NCBI GenBank assembly: GCA_024509875.1
Contig: JAMPIV010022921.1
Span: 53,501 to 117,500, forward strand
Source: Oreohelix idahoensis
Lineage: Eukaryota > Mollusca > Gastropoda > Stylommatophora > Oreohelicidae
Reading direction: 5' to 3'
Length of the DNA stretch: 64,000 nucleotides
Shown here: in pieces, positions 53,370-64,000 of the stretch
How the letters are laid out: every line of letters starts with the position of its first letter
How positions within the stretch are numbered: the first letter of the stretch is position 1
Program-made: the position numbers and the translations under genes
Notes under the pieces: generated by a model
Seen by the model: the letters and a program-made list of their open reading frames with translations, nothing else
Told to the model about the DNA's origin: nothing
Database searches by the model: none

Positions 53370-54440
53370 TGTAAGTACCCGGCGTTGCCCGGTTTATAAT
53401 ACCTGTTTAGGAAAGTTAGGAAAATGTAAAAATCAAAGACATTTTTTTTATATTCGAGTGAATACTAATGTTCTTTTAAGTTAATGACTGCTGATTATTT
53501 GATTATTTCGTGTCATATGTAATTATTACTTTTTTCATGTGTCATAGCAATATTATGCCAGTGCTTTTTGATAAACAATATTTTTAGTGTTGCCATCTGG
53601 GGCAAAAATGAATAAACTTCTTGGAATGCCCACTCTGGAGCAAGCTACATATAGCTGTCCGCGTGAAAAGCATGCAATTTCTAAATAAATGCCTGCTACT
53701 TTAAATGACTGTCCTTAGGCCTTGTTTATAGTCGTTGCAAATGCAGGACGCACAAGGTATTGCTGTCGCTTAAAATCAAAAGGCATATTAGTGGGGATCA
53801 GAGGAATGCGTGGAATGAACGCATCTTCTCTTTGGCAAAACCTGTTAATATTGTTGCTTCTATATCATTTGGCATGAAGTTCTAAACACATAATCTGGTC
53901 CCATTACACAATTTAGGTGGATCAAGATTTCGCAGCATCATTATTGGTGTACCGATTTGTGGAAATGTGCCATCACCAAGGTGCAACAGTTGATGAGCAA
54001 AGTTGTATGGAGTTGTATCTCTTAAATAAATGAAATCGCATATTGGTGGTCAGTCCTATTTTCTTCATTTGTCTCCAAAGGTCTGATGCTTTGATGCAAG
54101 CATTCAGTTCGTCCGCTGGTGTTGATCATGGAATAATTAGTAATGTTTGATTACGAACGTCACCAGAAAGCTTTACCACAGCCTTTCCCAAGGGAAGGAT
54201 GTTTCCCCTAATATCTTGTAGAGTCAGATCAAGAGCTCCAAGACCTCTCTTATGTGACATAGTGCACTAATCCCATACAGTGACTTTACATTTTTTAAGC
54301 ACCTGCTAATGTTACTAATTGTAGACTTTAAATATGCTAGATTTAAGGATAGTTTAAGAGCTTAATGAGCTCCCTGCAATAATGTAGACGCTTTTACAGA
54401 TGATGCAACCGCAAGAGCAGTCTCGTTTTGTGTATGGAAA
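53370..54440 (-). pseudogene. Decayed Helitron: helicase C-terminal region
   Basis: Across several frames the minus strand gives STPADELNACIKASDLWRQM, TPYNFAHQLLHLGDGTFPQ, MLRNLDPPKLCNGTRLCV and MPNDIEATILTG, in the order found in the C-terminal half of Helitron Pif1-type helicases. An ALAVASS...ALKLSLNL-like segment lies upstream (~54400). Stops and shifts are frequent. The low-coordinate end has a GC hairpin (CCCGGCGTTGCCCGG) near 53377-53391 and an AGCTG just outside, resembling a degraded Helitron 3' terminus. The Rep domain is missing. It is too diverged to be a current helper for the CTAG-ended copies. Confidence 0.75.
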
Positions 54441-55379
54441 TAGAAATTTTCCAATCAATCAACATGAAATTAGATGCAGCAGAAGTATGTAACCTCAGGG
54501 TCTAATGATCCGAAAGTTATACAAACAGCCAGCTTAAAGCCAGAAATTTTCTACATTTCAGTACTAAACAGGGACATAGAATAGAAAAATTATTATGCAC
54601 CGACCTACCATCAGTGAAAGCAAATAAATGCATCAAAATCTGTTTTTCAATCAGAAATAAACTTACATCCCCACGAATTGAATTGGCTACACATTGTACG
54701 AAAAAACCATCAACCAAAGCAGTAGGAAACCAAATTATTTTTACCTTGCAATAAGCGACCAAACTACTTCCCGTTAAGTTAGAAATATTAAATTTTTTAA
54801 ATATATGTTTTTTCCGCCACAATGTAATATTTTGATTATCAAATAACTTACACATTAAAAAATTAATTGCATACAGAACAAAAGAGTAATAGATTTGGTT
54901 TTGAAAAAGTTGCTACAGTTCTGTTACAACTGGAATCCATGTGTTAGAATTAGCTGCGTCAGAATACAAAACCCTGCTACGCGAGATGAAAGCCATCTCG
55001 TATAAGAGGTATCAGTGAAGAAGCGGAGACGCGTCCGCTCGAATCCGGACTCAAAGGGTTTTCAAGACGAGAAGCGTTCGGTCACTTGAAAGGCAAGGCG
55101 ACTCGTTTGTATCCGCTTTCCCCTGACTCAAAGACACGTAGATTTTGCCACGACCAGCAAGACAAGGAGTAAAGTGACATTTCTGAGGATAGCCGACGCG
55201 AAACAGGTGCAGAAGGGTGGCTACTAGCTGTCGAATTTAAGAGTGACGTGGCCAGAACCAGGAATATACTGCGCATGTGCTATTAGGAAAAAAAATGGGA
55301 CTAGATACAATCAAAGATAAGAGAGAGGCGGTCCTCCCAGCTAAAAAGTGTCAGAAATTCTAATTCAATTCACGACACA

Positions 55380-57870
55380 ATCTTCTGTCCATTCCGTTGC
55401 TATTTGAGTTTGTATTAAGCTTTTGATCTCTGTTGAGCTCAAACCTGTGTTTATGTGGTTACAGCTGCTGCTTCCTGTTTTAGCTTCCTTGTCCGCTACC
55501 TCATTTCCTTCTGTTCCCACGTGTGAGGGTATCCATGTTAAAAGTGCAGCCTGTGTTATTTAGGTATGTGCTAAGTTGAAATATTTCTTCCGCTATGATG
55601 GTCGGCTACATTCATGTGCATTACTTAGGGCTTGTATTGCTGATATTGAGTCAGTAAATATAGTTAGCTTATTGGCGGGCTTGTCAGTAGTTCTTTCCAG
55701 CGCTTTTGCTGTTGCAACCATTTATGCTGTGAAGATAGATGTACTTTCACTTATACTGTAATTTCTCTTTAGCCTTCGTGCTGTGATATGTATTCTTATA
55801 ACTAGTTCTTCATTTTTTGCTTTAGATCCATCAATGTATACTTTCAAGCAACCCTTAGTTATTTGGTCTATAAATTCCTTGACTACATTTTTGATACAGT
55901 TTTTTTCCTACTTTTTAATTAATTATTTCTGCTAGTTGTAGGTCGATATCTGGTTTCTTGAGCTCCACAGTGGTACCACTGGTGTGTATTTGCTACTACA
56001 GTTTATTGCATTAATTATAGTTTTTTGCTGTTCTACTTCTTCCAGGCACTCCATCCTATTGGGTATGTGGTTGGGCCTAGTGGGGTGTCTCATACCGTTG
56101 GGTAATTCTTTACAAACACTGTTCGGGTCATTTTTGTCTGATAGTACCTTGGCCAAATAATTTAATCTACGTTCTTTTCTTCTGAACTTTAGTGGCTTAT
56201 TCCTAGTGCTACCTTTAGTGCTTCGAGTTATGTTGATTTTATTTTTCTTGCAATTGTGCAGAGTATCTGGTGTTGTATTTTATCCAATTTTGTCTTGTTA
56301 CCGTGTGCTGCTGAGTCGTATACTATACTTGGGTAGTCTATAATCCCCATGACAGGTGATCTACAGAACATAAGCATAACATTTATGCTAGCTCCCCATC
56401 CATTACCTTTTAGGTTTCTCATTTTGTTAGTGAGTCCTCTGCAGTCTCCACCAGCTTATCTAAATGTATGCTGCAGTTGAGTTGTTGGTCTAGTGTCATA
56501 CCTAAGTATTTTGTTCTTTTTACTATGTTTATTTTTTGTCACAGGATCTTTATGCCTATTACATTATATTTTACTACCCTGCCTCTATTGAATATCATTC
56601 CTATTGTTTTTTTTTTAAACATTTATTTGGAAGCTTCACTTTGTCATCTATTCTGAAACCTTATTTATTTGAACTTGTAGATCTTTGTATATTTTTGGAA
56701 GGTTTTTTCCAGTCCTCTAGATTGCTGCATCATTTGCAAAATGACAGTAGCGTGTTTCTCAAGTTGTTGGATATCGTCTCATAGGTCATTTATCATAACA
56801 GCAAATAAAGTTGGGGGTAATACCTATCCTTGTGGGATGCCATTTTGTTGTTCGTAAACCTCTGATTTATCATTGTTTTCTTGTACTGTAATGTATCTTT
56901 CCTGTAAGACGTTTTCTAAGTAGTTGTACATTTTTCGTGCTATCCCCTATCTTGCTAACCTTCTATGCAATTCCTTCTCTCCAGAATTCATCATCGTATG
57001 CTCTTGCTACATCAAAGAATATGGCCACTGTTTTTGCATTCCTTGTGAAGCCTGACTTTATTTCATATTCCAGTTTAATAAGTTGGTTCAAAATGCTTCC
57101 GTTTTTCCTGAATCCAGAATGGGTTGGGCTGTATAGATTGGTTTTTTTTTCATGTGAAATTTTAGTCTGTTGTTCACTACAGTTTCCATTATTTTCCCCA
57201 AATGAGATGTCAATGCTATTTCTCTATAGGAACTCACATCTTGAGCTTTCTTATCTGGTTTTAGTATTGGTATCACTACTCCTACTTTCCAGGCCTTTGG
57301 TATATTTCCAGTGTTCCATACATAGTTAAATAGAGAGGTAATTATTTCCAATGTATTTTTGGGTAACTTTTTAAAAATTTCATAGCTCAGGATATCTTGT
57401 CCTGAAGCTGAGTTCGATTTTTGATGTATCACTTTCTCTACTTCTACAACTGTAGAATTAGATATGACCATTCCCCTACATTTTCTATTTCTCCTTTCTT
57501 AAGTTCCGTTAAGAGTTTCTCTCTTCTTTCTATTTCTTTGTGTCTCAGCCTTTCTTTTGCACTTAATATGAGGTAGTATCTAGCTAGGATATCAGCTTTT
57601 GGTCTGTCTGACTCAGCTCATTCGTGTATTTTTATAGTTGGTATTGTAATTCTTTCCTTTAATTGATTTCAGTTTGTCCCACACACCTGTAATGGAGCGA
57701 GTGCCTGGATTAAGAGTTTGACAGGAGGTTTTCCAATCAGCTTCCTTTTCTTTGAATATTATTTTACTTGTTTCATTTCTTATTTTTTTTATATTGTTCA
57801 AAGTTGCTTTCTGTCCTATGTAATTATGAATTGGCTCACCGCAGCTGAGGTGGCAGCAGTTGAACTGCAA
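55380..57870 (-). mobile_element. I/Jockey-type LINE with RNase H, degraded, 5' truncated
   Basis: Minus strand. A pre-RT linker at 57630-57800 (GTRSITGVWDKLKSIKGK); RT fingers at 57088-57471 (IPKAWKVGVVIPILKPDKK, SSYREIALTSHLGKIME); a QQNGIPQG-like motif B region near 56840; the thumb near 56300-56420 (INVMLMFCRSPVMGIIDY). RNase H follows at 55430-55830, with IDGSKAKNE, IFTDSISAIQAL and WIPSHVGTEGNEVADK. RNase H after RT separates it from the RTE-like LINEs and points to the I/Jockey group. Several stops, and the active-site Glu of RNase H appears replaced by a stop. No endonuclease seen. Confidence 0.8.
57088..57471 (-). pseudogene. RT finger fragment of the RNase H-type LINE
   Basis: Longest open piece of this LINE (127 residues). 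SNSASGQDILSYEIFKKLP and ILKPDKKAQDVSSYREIALT are the conserved finger motifs preceding motif A. The frame opens at a chance ATG and ends before the catalytic aspartates. Confidence 0.7.
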
Positions 57871-58193
57871 CCTAGGGCAGAACAAAAAATACAGTGTAAA
57901 GAATAAATCCAACTCAGTCATCAGTATCAATATTTGAAACGACAGGGCATTTTTTTAAGATACTGCAAAATCTATGGAAGGAGGGGCAGGGGACGCATAT
58001 AGTTGAATAAATACGATGTGCTTCAGTTGAGAGGAAAGACGAGGAGAAAGATAAAAAAGGGAGGGATATTTCACGGTAAATACGGATAAGAAATTATCAA
58101 ATAATAAGGCCCCTAGCATGCCTGAGCCTGAATAAGGAATATTTGGAAAATAAAAATATTGTTAATGGTAAATGCGTGCCCTTTTCTTACAAA
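57871..58193. other. Non-coding spacer within the intron
   Basis: Nothing recognised. Confidence 0.3.
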
Positions 58194-58300
58194 AGGCGGC
58201 CGGCGTGATGCTGACCACATCACTCCTAGTGTGCCGAGGGTGAAGAAAATATGGGCCTAACACCATATACCCCAATATGCCTCAATAGGCGTGTAGCACG
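58194..58300 (+). mobile_element. SINE S2 tail fragment
   Basis: GGCGGCCGGCGTGATGCTGA, CATCACTCCTAGTGTGCCGA, ATGGGCCTAACACCATAT and CCCAATATGCCTCAATAGGC match the 3' half of the SINE at 42805-43079. The tRNA head is missing. Confidence 0.8.
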
Positions 58301-58369
58301 ATACTTTGTCCTCCCTTTTTTCATGCAAAAACTGTTTGCAGTAAGAGCTATTTGTTTGCTCATGAATAG

Positions 58370-58590
58370 TACGGGGCAGCCCTGCGGTTGAGTTTTTGTA
58401 GGAAGCCTGCTTGAAAAACATATCATATGCGCATACAGGGGTCATTCTGTAACAATGTTTTTTGGCACGATGAGGTTGCCAGCCTCATATGTAAAACCTC
58501 CGCCTGTTACTACTTGCCGAATGTAGCAGTACCGGTACTTTAATTCTTTCTTTTTGCTATTCAGAGACCCACGAACATTAAAGGGGTATC
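58370..58590 (+). repeat. Family A dispersed repeat
   Basis: TAGGAAGCCTGCTTG, CATATGCGCATACAGG, TGAGGTTGCCAGCCTCAT and CAGAGACCCACGAACATT. As at 21.4 kb, a hAT MITE has inserted next to it. Confidence 0.55.
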
Positions 58591-58598
58591 GGTTATGA

Positions 58599-58652
58599 CA
58601 GGGTTGTGGAGTCGGCCAAAAAAGATTTTCCGAGTCCGACTCCACAGCCCTG
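58599..58652. mobile_element. hAT-type MITE, 54 bp
   Basis: CAGGGTTGTGGAGTCGG and CCGACTCCACAGCCCTG form near-perfect terminal inverted repeats with a 20-bp interior. Flanked by GGTTATGA (58591-58598) and GGTAATGA (58653-58660), an 8-bp duplication with one mismatch. A minimal relative of the 21432 copy. Confidence 0.85.
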
Positions 58653-59034
58653 GGTAATGAGATGCTCCAAGATAATTCTAGACTAGAACTGGTACAGAAT
58701 GAGCGTGAAAGTAAAGGCTTAACATAAACATATGTAAAATACATACAAACATACATGTACCTTCATGTATTACAAAGTACCAAAACGTACATTAAGCGAG
58801 AGACATACACGTGAATGCAAAGTCAGGAAGAGCGAGAAAGATTGGGAGAGAATTACTGTTGGAATTTTTTTTAAATGTTGGATGATTATCAAAAGGAGGA
58901 GGATTTTTTTCTTTTTTCTGTCAATATATCAGAAGGAAAGCCTTCGAAAGAAATCTTGTGAGTGAGGGAGTGAGTGAGACAGATGAGTAGACAAATTAAT
59001 ACCGTTAAGAACGTGCCTCTTCTCACTTTTTAAG

Positions 59035-59203
59035 TGACTATGATGGTCGAGGATCCCCTCCTAGAACAGCAAGTGCTGGCACTTCAGGAGAGGCTTCACA
59101 AGGCTGAAAACCTGAACAGACAGCGCGAAGAGGAGCTTCACGCTATGCTAGCTACCATTGACGCCAGTCACAACGATGGAAGTATGGGAAACTTCACGAA
59201 AGG
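59035..59203 (+). CDS. Second coding exon of the MGAT4-like gene
   Basis: 169 bp between an acceptor (CACTTTTTAAG) and a consensus donor (GG|GTGAGT at 59204). Joined in phase with the first exon it stays open and encodes ~56 residues containing VLALQERLHKAENLNRQREE, a coiled-coil stem, and a potential N-glycosylation site NFT near the end. A stem with ALxERLxxAE followed by QRxxEL after a signal anchor is what MGAT4 enzymes show. GC content and codon pattern differ from the AT-rich surroundings, as expected for selected coding sequence. The catalytic domain would lie beyond the window. It leaves in phase 2. Confidence 0.65.
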
Positions 59204-59654
59204 GTGAGTTATATTTTCGTGTCTGCGCTGTGTTTCTTTTCCCACTCGTTTAACTTAGGTGACATTACCACCATTTTTTCACAGTTTATCCAGCAAGAGC
59301 CTCCAGTGTTGAGCTTTTCTGAATAATATACCCACTTTGCTGTTGTTCATAGTTAGCTCTACACATTTTTGCGTTGTAAAACAGTGTCTTTGTTATTTCT
59401 TGTTTTTTTTTCTTTCTGTCTGGCAGAAGCTTTATCTGATCGTCCGTGCCTTGTCAGATTATCACTATTTTCTCTGCCCGATGATAAAATAAGTAGTGAA
59501 GTAACTTGATTTGTACTTTTTTCCCCCCGTGTATCTAACTGGGGGGGGTGTACGGTAATAGGTAATGTGTCATACTAAGACACCGGACAAGGTCATACCC
59601 AACATTACGACCTCTAAGTCTTTGTCAGGGACAAACGGATTAAAAAAAAAAAAC
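59204..59654 (+). other. Start of intron 2
   Basis: Follows the GTGAGT donor. No further exon was convincingly found before 64000, so intron 2 probably extends past the window. Confidence 0.45.
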
Positions 59655-60110
59655 AGTAGAAGAAAGAAAGCAAATAAAGCTGCAGGTAAGAACGAATCAC
59701 AGGATTCTGGTTTCTCCTGTGCGAGCTTACATAAATTTGTAAGTAGAGTCCCGTTATATCTTTCCACTTGTCCAATCGATTGTGGATGATAAAATGTGCG
59801 GACGAGAATATTTTGAAGAATCCTAAAAACTTCCTCCATCAGTTTCCCTCTGAATTGTGAACCATTGTCAGTTAATATCTGATAAGGGTATCCTAATCTT
59901 GTGAATATCGAGAGCAAAGCCTCTCCTACATGTACTGAGTCTGCTGAGGGTAAAGCAATCGCTTCCCCCCACATAGTACATGTCTACCAGAGAAAGGATG
60001 TATTTTTTCGGAAACTGACGAAAAGCGCATGCAGTCTGCTGAAATGAAGAATTTAATGAAAAGTAAGCTGCAAAGTATGACACAGAACATGGAATCAATA
60101 AAGGAAAATA
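59655..60110 (-). pseudogene. Integrase core fragment of a Ty3/Gypsy-type element
   Basis: Minus strand encodes FPKKYILSLVDMY (first Asp region, in another frame because of a shift near 59970), then AIALPSADSVHVGEALL, YPYQILTDNGSQFRGKL (second Asp) and QVERYNGTLLTNLCKLAQEK (Glu), about 35 residues apart as in retroviral-type D,D35E integrases. No LTRs, RT or gag nearby. The sequence is clearly different from the integrase of the 32-41 kb element, so it belongs to another family. Confidence 0.8.
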
Positions 60111-60711
60111 CCAGAGATGATTCCTACATAGCAGGGGGATACTGAGGTGAGTAAATTTTTTGTAAAAGTGTAATTCCTCCCTTTTTTCTTAATTTTCTCA
60201 AAACCTCATTTTTCACACAAATGTGGGCACGTTGCCCATGATTTTTCAAACACTATTAGTGATACAGCAGTAAATTTTGGGCCACATGCTGAACACATAG
60301 TGCTCATTAAAATAAACTAAAATAAAGGATATATGTTAACAAACTACAAAACTGTTGAGAAATAGCTAAGATACACCCCTTAAAAATTTCAACTTTTTTT
60401 CGATTGGTATGTTAAAATCCAAAAAAACTCAGATATCAAACCAATCAAAATTATTTTAGTATACAATCATTATCATATATTAACAAATGAAAGAGCCAAA
60501 TTTCATAACTCAAGTTGTACTCACATTTGAGATATCTTGGGCAACAAAATACCCCAAAAAGCTAAAATTTGCCTTTTTTTCACTGTTTTTCCGCCATTGA
60601 TTGCAAGTTTTTAGTATATACCTCAATGTTTTGTATTTTTTTCAGTCATTTTGCTAGTATAAATGACCAGATATAGATATAACCTTATAATTCTGTGTTT
60701 TTCATTTTAAC
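60111..60711. other. Non-coding AT-rich DNA
   Basis: No gene or repeat recognised. Confidence 0.3.
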
Positions 60712-60785
60712 CGACGGACCTTGTGTCTAGATTGAACGGAGCGCGTCTCGCCAAAACGAGGCAAAATGCGTTGAAAAATAGAACT
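60712..60785 (+). repeat. Family C dispersed repeat, diverged
   Basis: TTGAACGGAGCGCGTCTCGC then CAAAACGAGGCAAAATG, as at 28065 and 62078. Confidence 0.55.
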
Positions 60786-61179
60786 GGAAAAACAAACAAA
60801 CTAACAAAAAGATACCATCTTGACACGACAACGTATGTTGCAATTGTCAGCCTCGTGTTACCAAAGTGTGATGAATAAATACTGTTCGCTTAACGAAATT
60901 CGCGAATATAACTATGATGATTGGGTTTCAGGCTGTTGTAATTAATTTTTTTTTTTCGTTATCAATGAAAATAGTAGACACAGTGCAACATTTGTTTGTG
61001 GAGACATGGAACGATCAAATGTCATTGGGTTGCATAATATTAATGCCATATTCGAGTGACGTACATAGATCAGAACTGACTGCTCTTTCTAAGTGCTTTG
61101 ATAAGTTGCTGTTGTGTTAGTGTTTAGTTTATCTTTTAGCGCATTTGATAGTATCAGATTATGTTGATGTGTTTGTATC

Positions 61180-61475
61180 GTCATCATTATCATCATCATG
61201 ATCTTAATAATATTCATCATCTTCATCATCATAATCATCATCGTCATCTTCATCATAACCATTGTCATCATCATCGTCGTCATCGTCATCATCATCGTCA
61301 ACATCATTATCATCGTCGTCTTCATCATTATCATTATGATCTTAATAATACTATTCATCTTCATCATAATCATTCATTATCGTTATCATCATCATCATCA
61401 TCATCATCAACGTCATCATCATTGTCAACATCATCGTCATTATCATCATCATCATCATCATCATTTACCTTTGCG
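61180..61475. repeat. (ATC)n-type trinucleotide microsatellite
   Basis: About 300 bp of CAT/CGT trinucleotides broken by two AATAATATTCATCTTC-like interruptions. The His- or Ile-rich open frames over it are artefacts. Confidence 0.9.
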
Positions 61476-61479
61476 CTCC

Positions 61480-61690
61480 AGACGGATCATGGCACCCACC
61501 ACTGTTAGCCGATCTCCTTGCACGCACCAAACATTTCATATGCTCCTGCAGCGGTGGTTTCTGCGGCATACATTGACATGATGCGGTTTACAGCCCTATT
61601 GACAACCTCACATTAGTGGCCTACTACGACATGCCTGAGGGTGCAGTAGTCCTGTTCTTTCCTGTCCTCATTAGAAACCCCCCCCTCCCC
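61480..61690 (+). repeat. Family A dispersed repeat, long copy
   Basis: ATGCTCCTGCAGCGGTGGTT, TCTGCGGCATACATTGACAT, GACATGCCTGAGGGTGCAGT and AGAAACCCCCCCC in the family order, following the microsatellite. Confidence 0.55.
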
Positions 61691-62077
61691 CCGGTAACTG
61701 TTATATATAGGCGATCTGTTATATATGCTGTGACAGTTTGATTACTAGAGGTGGACGACTGGCTAATAGTAATCAAAACTGTGGTATCGATCTGCCCCGC
61801 TTACATCAGTTTTAAAATATTGAGATGATGCTTAACGGCAGTGAAGAAACAGCTGTTAGAAGTGCGTTTATTCTGTTATATGATACCGGTGACAAACGAA
61901 TATTAATAAAGAAAAGGCGGGGAGGGGGATGACGCATACGTATGAGATTATGATATTTAAATATGACAGCTGGTGCAACAAGAAAGAGACGAGTAAGAAA
62001 TGAGAATATTGACAGCAATGTTGAAACATCATTAAGCATGCTACAAAAAATTACTTACGAGATGAATAAAACATAAA

Positions 62078-62180
62078 GGTCTTTTATATTTGCACATGCG
62101 CCCTTATATAACCGACTAGGTTGAACGGGACGCGCCTCGCCAAAACGAGGTAAAATGTTATTTTAAAAAAAAACATGAGA
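62078..62180 (+). repeat. Family C dispersed repeat
   Basis: TTTTATATTTGCACATGCGCC, AACCGACTAGGTTGAACGG, GACGCGCCTCGCCAAAACGA. Best match to 28065-28165. 61691-62077 upstream has no recognised feature. Confidence 0.6.
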
Positions 62181-63602
62181 CGGTGAAATTCCTCATTTCT
62201 GGGGATGTTGCAGTGAGAAGGGAACCACTGTATCACAACTCTCTTGAATTGCTGACACAGTTTGTGAAGTGGTGACTGTTGGGGCCTACATAAAACTATA
62301 AGAGACTTTAGCACCATATTAGAGGTAGTTACGAGAAGATAGTTTACGGGATGGCAGACACTTTAAGTACGACATGACAACATGCCGGGCCTTACTCCAG
62401 AGCTGGGCTTCAAGCCTATACTAAGCACTGCCGACATGACTTCACGCCCAATAGAAGAACGGAGAGCGCGAAATGAGTAAAAATTGTTAGTGGCAAAGTG
62501 TAAACTCCATCAAGCCTTCTGTTGTGTAAAAAGGACGTGTCACCGCCACTAACTCGTATAAGTGCCTCTGAATGTTTTTTTTTTTTTTTTTTCAGATTGA
62601 CTTCTCTCAATAGGGGTAGAAACATTAAACTATTATACAGTATATCTTTCTCCTTCCTCGATCTGCTCTATTTGTTGCCTAATCACTTTTTACGAAGCGA
62701 GGTTGATTGTGGAACCTTGGCCATTACTTTTTCCACTTCACATCCCCATTCCGTCTCATGCTGTTCCTACTCTCCACGTGTAAAATGATGAGTACAACCG
62801 GGCGTCAGCATACTAACTGACAGATGTTAATAAAACCTAAAAAACAAGGGAAAAACACATACATTTCAAATATGATATTTAAAATATTTTTTTAAAAAGC
62901 AGCAAGTGCAACATGAAAGAGACAAGTAAGAAATGAGAATATCAACAGCACACACGCGCGCACACGCCCACATACACACACATACACTCACACTTACACA
63001 CACACCCTCACACACTAACATACACACGTGTGTATGTGGATGTTCGTATGTGTGATAAGCTTGCGTGGATTTTTTATGATTATGAACTTGCTTCTGATTT
63101 CAGGTTGTTTCTGATTTCATAATAATTTTTTTTTTTTTTTTTTTATGTTTATAATCAGACGTTTTGTAACTTTTTACATGCATTCCTGTAGTCCTGTGTC
63201 TGTCATATATGTCTTGCACTGTTTTCTAGAACTATTTTTTTGGGGGGTATATCTGTGCAGATCAGGCCATCAGAAGAGCTTATGCAGACAAAAATACCGT
63301 CTACATTGATTAAAAAATATATATATGTAGACATATTGCCTTTGCTTACAATTTTTTGTTTTTTTGCCTATCGAAGTTAATCTGCCTTAGAGATAGCGAA
63401 TATTATTGGCACACTTCTCTAGTTTCTTTATATTTTTTTCGGCATTCATTTTTTTTCTTTCTAATGATGAAATTTTGCAGCAGATGTTCATCTGGATAGT
63501 CTGCCCAGACACCTTTTCGGATTGACGACATAGTGTACAAACTCTGCCAGACTTCACGGTTCATCACTTTAGGGTTTTATTATTTATGATTTATTGGTAT
63601 AA
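62181..63602. other. Non-coding; CA-rich and T-rich simple repeats
   Basis: A CA/CACACT-rich stretch at 62950-63030 and T-runs at 62577-62592 and 63127-63144. Two AG acceptor-like sites (62595, 63480) were examined as possible third exons and rejected. Confidence 0.35.
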
Positions 63603-64000
63603 CTAGCAATAACCTGTCAAACTTGACGGGTTTTTAATTATAGTGTGCTGTTTCCGTTTCCTGATGAGCAGATAGAAGTACATTCTTAGAGTGTTTTTTG
63701 TTTCTTTCCATTATACAGTGTAATCAAACTGTTTATGAACACCGTCATTTGAACGCTTTTCTTTGTTGATTGTAACTATTTTTGGGAGAGTATATATAAT
63801 GGAAACAATACAATTTTTCAACACGGTTGCATTCCTCAGCTGTGACCAACGTACACGCGGCGAGAATTATGTTATTTTAGGTTCAATTAAACAAAAAATA
63901 AATAAATAAATAAAACCAAAGTATTTGTGTTATAAAACACCCACGCCGCGCAAGTTGCACTTTTTTTTTTCTGGCGCGAGTTACTATTTTGAGTGAGACT
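63603..64000 (-). mobile_element. Helitron-like non-autonomous copy H3 (runs to window edge)
   Basis: Same CTAG terminus (63603-63606) and hairpin as H1, with nearly identical interior up to GAGAATTATGTTATTTTAG. It then lacks a ~200-bp internal segment relative to H1 and rejoins at CCAAAGTATTTGTGTTATA. It ends at or just beyond 64000 with TTTTGAGTGAGAC. Confidence 0.7.

Larger units (their letters stand above)
53254..59034 (+). other. Intron 1 of the MGAT4-like gene, filled with transposable elements
   Basis: GTGAGT at the start and a pyrimidine-rich TTTTTAAG at the end; phases match (1 out, 1 in). It contains a decayed Helitron (53370-54440), an RNase H-type LINE (55380-57870), an S2 SINE tail, a family A repeat and a hAT MITE, all without obvious harm to the splice sites. 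54441-55380, including a minus-strand frame at 54517-54855, has nothing recognisable. Confidence 0.6.

Noticed and set aside
54517..54855. 112-codon minus-strand frame next to the Helitron relic
   Set aside because: No helicase or other motif recognised and no support as an exon.
61161..61581. Long His-rich and Ile-rich open frames on both strands
   Set aside because: They are translations of a trinucleotide microsatellite, not genes.
62522..62788. Possible third exon of the MGAT4-like gene after a strong TTTTTCAG acceptor at 62595
   Set aside because: It stays open in the required phase, but the encoded Leu/Ser/Phe-rich sequence shows no MGAT4-like motif and no convincing donor follows.
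63480..63530. Second candidate third exon after TTTTGCAG
   Set aside because: In the phase left by the second exon it meets a stop within seven codons.

Overview
This is eukaryotic (animal) DNA. The coding density is very low, several tRNA-derived SINEs are present, and non-LTR, LTR, mariner, hAT and Helitron remnants lie nested in one another; GT/AG splice signals frame a candidate host gene. The mix of endonuclease/reverse-transcriptase LINEs, a RAG1-N-like DNA transposon (a type reported from molluscs) and a Gmr1-like LTR element suggests a lophotrochozoan, most likely a mollusc. That assignment is inference; no species marker is present.

Layout. 0-5 kb: a broken LTR-retrotransposon gag (minus) and AT-rich DNA. 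5-10 kb: two LINEs tail to tail, one carrying a SINE-like insert with its own target duplication. 10-14 kb: Helitron-like pieces and a telomere-motif foldback at 12.7-12.9 kb. 14.5-19.2 kb: LINE pieces on the minus strand. 21.4 kb: a hAT-type MITE. 23.6-25.0 kb: a complete mariner with an intact transposase ORF. 25.6-31 kb: LINE tails, microsatellites, Helitron-like copies and a SINE. 32.4-40.9 kb: a complete LTR retrotransposon on the minus strand with 1554-bp LTRs, 5-bp target duplications and integrase upstream of reverse transcriptase, inserted in a 32-bp minisatellite. 42.6-45.95 kb: a complete 3.3-kb DNA transposon encoding a RAG1-N-terminus-like zinc protein. It has a 4-bp target duplication, and its ends carry a CACGGCT heptamer separated from a shared AT-rich block by exactly 12 bp at one end and 23 bp at the other. 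It sits inside a 44-bp minisatellite. 46.7-53 kb: LINE tails, SINEs and mostly featureless AT-rich DNA. 53.1-59.2 kb: the only convincing host gene, two coding exons of a type II membrane protein resembling the start of an MGAT4-type N-acetylglucosaminyltransferase; the 5.8-kb intron is filled by a decayed Helitron helicase and an RNase H-bearing LINE. 59.6-64 kb: an integrase fragment, microsatellites and another Helitron-like copy at the right edge.

There are no operons and no cooperating gene sets. Interactions are nesting and dependence: LINE enzymes presumably moved the SINEs, the mariner may supply its own transposase, and the RAG1-N element and the Helitron-like copies show no catalytic gene of their own here. 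The headline observation is the 12/23-type asymmetry of the RAG1-N element ends.
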